Shown here: one piece after another, positions 6,168-7,743 of the stretch
How positions within the stretch are numbered: position 1 is the stretch's first letter
How the letters are laid out: every line of letters starts with the position of its first letter
Source: Porphyromonadaceae bacterium
GTDB taxonomy: Bacteria; Bacteroidota; Bacteroidia; Bacteroidales; Dysgonomonadaceae
Length of the DNA: 7,743 nt
NCBI GenBank assembly: GCA_003517675.1
Contig: DPAC01000017.1
Span: 1-7,743 of the forward strand
Direction: 5' to 3'
Notes under the pieces: generated by a model
Seen by the model: only the letters and a program-made list of their open reading frames with translations
Database searches by the model: none
Told to the model about the DNA's origin: nothing
Translations under genes and position numbers: made by a program

Positions 6168-7580
6168 ATGAAATTGCCCGCTGATTTTATCCAATCCATC
6201 CGTTCGCTTTTGGGTGAAGAGACGCAACTGCTTCAGTCCGCTCTGGCGGAAGATACTCCTGTCAGCATCCGCCTGAATCCGTTCAAAAAACAGCGTAACC
6301 CCCTGTCGTTTGTACACCCTGTAGCACGTGTGCCATGGTCGGATTGGGGATATTATCTCGATGAGCGACCCGCTTTCACGTTCGACCCGCTTTTTCATGC
6401 TGGTTACTATTATGTACAGGAGGCTTCCTCCATGTTCGTGGAGCAGGTGGTGCGACAGCTGGTGAAAGAGCCTGCAATCTGTCTCGATCTCTGTGCAGCC
6501 CCGGGCGGAAAATCAGTCAGCCTTCTCGCTGCATTGCCGGGAGGCAGTCTGCTTGTGAGCAACGAAATCGTCCGTCAACGGGCGAATGTATTGTCAGAGA
6601 CCTTGAGCAAATTCGGTCATCCCCATTGTATGGTGACCAATAACGCTCCCGGGGATTTTGCCGCTTTCCCGGAGTTTTTCGATCTGTTGCTTGTGGATGC
6701 CCCCTGTTCAGGCGAGGGCATGTTTCGTAAGGATGAAACGGCCCTGGAGGAGTGGTCGCCTCAGCATGTGCAGATGTGTGCGGCCCGGCAGAGAAATATC
6801 CTGGACGAGGTCTGGGTTGCCCTGAAGCCGGGTGGATTGCTTATCTACAGCACCTGTACCTTTAACCGGGCCGAGAACGAGGAAAATGCACTATGGGCGG
6901 CGCGGGAACTGGGTGCTGAGTTTGTACCGGTGGAAATAGATGAATCCTGGGGTATTACCGGGTCATTCGATAGGGAGGTAAACGGGTATCGGTTTTTTCC
7001 GCATAAAACCAAAGGGGAAGGACTCTTTGTGACGGTTTTAAGGAAAACTGCTTCGGTAACTCCACACGAAGTGACCTATTTCCATAAGCGTAAAATTTTT
7101 TTTTCTCCGGTTTCAAAGGAGGTTACGGCATACAGAAACTTCCTGAATCATCCCGATCATTTTGATTTCATGGAAGCTGGCAGCCGGATCATTGCACTAC
7201 CGGCAGCACAATCTGAAATGCTTGTTTCTCTGGGAGAAAAGTTGAAAACGGTTGCATTGGGTATCGGGATAGGAGAGCGAAAAGGAAAGGATTTCATTCC
7301 TTCCCATTCACTTGCGTTGAGCTGCGAAATCAATCGGGAAGCATTCATTAACCATGCAGTGTCTTATGCTCAGGCAGTTGCTTACCTCCGTAAGGAAGCC
7401 ATCACGCTCGATGATGCACCCAGGGGTTTCATTCTGCTCACCTATTGCAATGAGCCGATCGGGTTTGTAAAGAATATCGGTAACAGGGCGAATAACCTTT
7501 ACCCACATGAGTGGCGCATACGTAGTGGTTACTTGCCGGAAACAAGCCCTGAGACCCTGATCGGACTGCCGGTTGATTGA
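6168..7580 (+). CDS. RsmF-type rRNA cytosine-C5 methyltransferase (NOL1/NOP2/Sun family)
   Basis: The 470-residue cytoplasmic enzyme transfers a methyl group from S-adenosylmethionine to C5 of a cytosine, most likely in 16S rRNA. Its size fits E. coli RsmF/YebU (about 480). Order of elements: N-terminal RNA-binding segment (1-85) with the family signatures SIRLNPFK (33-40) and YYVQEASSMF (81-90); the Rossmann methyltransferase core with the SAM-binding CAAPGGK at 109-115; DAPCSGEGMFRK at 177-188 with Cys180, the release cysteine; and the STCTF motif with the nucleophile Cys230. After about residue 300 there is a C-terminal region matching the RsmF middle/PUA-like domains, with the end segment GFVKNIGNRANNLYPHEWRIRS typical of that group. 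All catalytic residues are present. The exact target base is inferred from the RsmF-like layout, not shown. The start ATG at 6168 lies just after a good -7 element and no SD is visible. Confidence 0.92.
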   Translation: MKLPADFIQSIRSLLGEETQLLQSALAEDTPVSIRLNPFKKQRNPLSFVHPVARVPWSDWGYYLDERPAFTFDPLFHAGYYYVQEASSMFVEQVVRQLVKEPAICLDLCAAPGGKSVSLLAALPGGSLLVSNEIVRQRANVLSETLSKFGHPHCMVTNNAPGDFAAFPEFFDLLLVDAPCSGEGMFRKDETALEEWSPQHVQMCAARQRNILDEVWVALKPGGLLIYSTCTFNRAENEENALWAARELGAEFVPVEIDESWGITGSFDREVNGYRFFPHKTKGEGLFVTVLRKTASVTPHEVTYFHKRKIFFSPVSKEVTAYRNFLNHPDHFDFMEAGSRIIALPAAQSEMLVSLGEKLKTVALGIGIGERKGKDFIPSHSLALSCEINREAFINHAVSYAQAVAYLRKEAITLDDAPRGFILLTYCNEPIGFVKNIGNRANNLYPHEWRIRSGYLPETSPETLIGLPVD

Positions 7581-7743
7581 TCTTCATTTTTTCATTTTTT
7601 CTATTATCTTTACGCGACAAACCCTCACCTATCTCTTCGTGCTCGTTGCATCGGTTGTTGTCATCCTCTCTCTCTTGCTCTCCGGCCGGCTGCTGAAAGT
7701 GCTGTCGTCAGAGGAGCGGCAGTTGATGGAGGTACGGGCCTTG
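7573..7743 (+). CDS. N-terminal part of a membrane protein, probably a sensor histidine kinase; start uncertain
   Basis: The frame is open from 7561 to the right edge. It encodes FTRQTLTYLFVLVA (from 7609), a membrane segment of about 18 hydrophobic residues, then GRLLKVLSSEERQLMEVRAL. This pattern, a short basic N-terminus, one membrane helix and an S-x-E-E-R-x-x-M-E segment, resembles the beginning of Bacteroidota sensor histidine kinases as I remember them. No kinase domain is visible because the window ends. There is no ATG at the expected place. Candidates are TTG at 7573, which overlaps the end of the preceding gene and is the coordinate used here, or a rare ATT/ATC at 7603/7606, which would give a more typical N-terminus. 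The 5' stretch contains CATTTTTT twice in tandem (7585-7600). The assignment is an inference from about 45 residues. Confidence 0.5.
   Translation, partial: MIDLHFFIFSIIFTRQTLTYLFVLVASVVVILSLLLSGRLLKVLSSEERQLMEVRAL

Noticed and set aside
7555..7600. T-rich stretch after the RsmF-type gene as an intrinsic terminator
   Set aside because: No convincing GC-rich stem precedes the T runs, and the next reading frame seems to begin within or before it.

Overview
The window looks like chromosomal DNA of the phylum Bacteroidota, probably order Bacteroidales. Four things point there. KorA is the gamma-alpha fused form. MurA has the 435-residue form with Asp in place of the fosfomycin-target Cys. Shine-Dalgarno sequences are mostly absent. 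Several upstream regions carry the Bacteroidota-type -7 element (TAnnTTTG). No phage, insertion sequence, CRISPR array, tRNA or rRNA was seen. The genus cannot be named safely from this sequence alone.

Layout: positions 1-5998 are read on the minus strand and 6168-7743 on the plus strand, diverging from a 169-bp intergenic region. In transcription order the minus-strand genes are: a secreted TIM-barrel sugar isomerase/epimerase-like protein (5998-5165); a rhomboid intramembrane serine protease (5168-4512) that overlaps it by 4 bp; a divergent RsmI-type tetrapyrrole-methylase-fold methyltransferase (4460-3747); murB (3750-2752), overlapping the methyltransferase by 4 bp; murA (2703-1396); and, from its own likely promoter, korA (1242 to beyond the left edge). 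The plus-strand genes are an RsmF-type rRNA m5C methyltransferase (6168-7580) and the first part of a membrane protein that resembles the N-terminus of a Bacteroidota sensor histidine kinase (running off the right edge).

Functionally, murA and murB encode the two successive enzymes that make UDP-MurNAc for peptidoglycan, and the methyltransferase is coupled to murB by an ATGA overlap. The rhomboid protease and the exported TIM-barrel protein form a second coupled pair. KorA is the large subunit of the ferredoxin-dependent 2-oxoglutarate oxidoreductase of central anaerobic metabolism; korB would be expected just beyond the left edge.

I did not find a clearly new biological system. Most of the window is housekeeping. 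The points most worth a second look are the rhomboid/secreted-TIM-barrel pair, the RsmI paralogue that lacks the usual AEDTR-type motif, the MurA Cys-to-Asp change, a perfect 13-bp tandem duplication across the murB stop codon, the structured korA leader with an in-frame upstream ATG, and the missing ATG for the last gene.
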